From Chloroflexi bacterium RBG_13_51_18 (lineage in GTDB: Bacteria; Chloroflexota; Dehalococcoidia; Dehalococcoidales; RBG-16-60-22): a stretch of DNA of 11,699 bases. The notes beneath the pieces were generated by a model, which saw only the letters and a program-made list of their open reading frames with translations, had not been told where the DNA came from and did no database searches. Made by a program: the position numbers and the translations under genes. The stretch lies in NCBI GenBank assembly GCA_001796495.1, contig MGMR01000078.1, positions 1 to 11,699 of the forward strand, read 5' to 3'. Positions 11,344 to 11,699 of the stretch are shown one piece after another; position 1 is the stretch's first letter; each line of letters begins with the position of its first letter.

Positions 11344-11529
11344 TTGGCCTCAATTTAGCCTGGCTGCCCCCAGGATGGGGCACCCCCCGCCAGTCGTCAT
11401 TTCGGCCAAGGACACGGGTTTTTACCGCGCCTGATAAGACTTTCCGTCCTTCGGCCTTCCTGCCCCCAGGATGGGGCGCCCCCCGTCAGTCTGTCAGGAC
11501 GAAAACAGGCGCGGGCTTATACCGTGTCC
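11344..11529 (+). ncRNA. Structured non-coding module, copy B (186 nt)
   Basis: This has the same architecture and exact length as 2983-3168. TTGGCC (11344-11349) pairs with GGCCAA (11404-11409). Directly after it, GGACACGG+GTTTTTA+CCGCGCCTG (11410-11433) pairs with CAGGCGCGG+GCTTATA+CCGTGTCC (11506-11529). A 7-nt spacer (ATAAGAC) leads to a helix formed by TTTCCGTCC and GGACGAAAA with one mismatch. The two CCCCAGGATGGGG hairpins lie at about 11367-11379 and 11464-11476. The 72-nt interval between the two main helix strands equals that in copy A. Lying just after the last late gene, it would be the 3-prime part of that transcript or a processed product of it. Confidence 0.7.
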
Positions 11530-11651
11530 GAAGAGAAGGAAAAAGCAGGATACATACCCTGAGATCACAACGTACGCACGAGACAAAAACAAAGTTTGTT
11601 TCGGCACATCAAAGACACTGAAACCCAAGGTCTAAAAGGGCCTACTGGTCT
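11530..11651 (+). other. Gene-free tail between module B and the circle junction
   Basis: No gene is seen. The first 20 bases (GAGAAGGAAAAAGCA) resemble those after copy A (GAGACGGAAAAAACA), so the conserved module may extend to about 11548. A near-palindrome AAACAAA-G-TTTGTTT lies near 11587-11601, and GGCCT/AGGCC can pair across the junction near 11640-11660. It runs directly into the 26-127 hairpin once the circle is closed. Confidence 0.45.
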
Positions 11652-11699
11652 GTGAAAGGCCTTAACCTCAAGATCACACGCTGGTAAAGGTAACTCGAA
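11652..11699. repeat. Terminal direct repeat, right copy
   Basis: This is identical to bases 1-48 and is the overlap that closes the circle. Features crossing the junction, mainly the hairpin at 26-127, should be counted once. Confidence 0.85.

Noticed and set aside
2960..11550. CRISPR array or insertion-sequence origin for the repeated CCCCAGGATGGGG units
   Set aside because: Only four copies exist, in two pairs with long unequal spacers. There are no cas genes, transposase or target-site duplications, and the units are parts of larger folds.
1..11699. tRNA, rRNA, integrase, terminase or tail genes
   Set aside because: I looked for these and saw no supporting motifs on either strand.

Overview
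The first 48 bases are repeated exactly as the last 48, so the window reads as a complete circular molecule of about 11,651 bp that was opened at an arbitrary point, next to a large hairpin. Its content is that of a small tailless virus. A 366-residue protein has the features of a double jelly-roll (DJR) major capsid protein. It is surrounded by small membrane proteins, beta-rich accessory virion proteins, a fibre-like protein and a lectin-like spike. I see no tail, portal, terminase, integrase, polymerase or HUH replication gene, and no Walker-A packaging ATPase. DJR phages without an ATPase are known among the circular single-stranded DNA, lipid-containing FLiP type (Finnlakeviridae), so a distant relative of that type is a reasonable but unproven reading. 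The host is probably a bacterium, perhaps Firmicutes-like: many starts follow GGAGGTGAT-type ribosome binding sites, promoters look sigma-A-like, and AbrB-type and ParB-type proteins are present. That host call is an inference.

Layout. (1) A minus-strand operon (2872 down to 285) runs from a TTGACA promoter at 2903-2929 to a hairpin-plus-T9 terminator at 241-293. It encodes a 63-aa protein, an AbrB-like protein, a ParB-like protein with a C-terminal zinc ribbon, an unknown 122-aa protein, an M15-type zinc peptidase, a zinc-ribbon protein, a second unknown 122-aa protein and a 56-aa protein. The genes overlap or nearly touch. (2) A gene-poor, strongly structured region lies at 2930-3756. (3) A short AT-rich plus-strand unit (3757-4246) encodes a helical protein and a mini zinc ribbon and ends at a strong terminator. 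(4) A minus-strand winged-helix gene (4678-4259) has a control region at 4711-4748 where face-to-face promoters share a 17-bp palindrome; this looks like the regulatory switch. (5) The late plus-strand operon (4890-11321) carries twelve genes for the particle and lysis or entry. (6) A second structured gene-free region spans 11322 to 284 through the circle junction.

The most unusual feature is a pair of non-coding modules, 2983-3168 and 11344-11529. Each is exactly 186 nt and both have the same orientation. Each can fold into the same architecture: an adjacent upstream helix, a two-part helix flanking a conserved 7x7 internal loop, and two CCCCAGGATGGGG-type hairpins. Paired bases in the main helix have changed together between the copies (TT/AA in one, CG/CG in the other). 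This is good evidence for a selected RNA or single-stranded DNA structure, possibly a packaging RNA, packaging signal or replication element. I do not recognise it as a known family.
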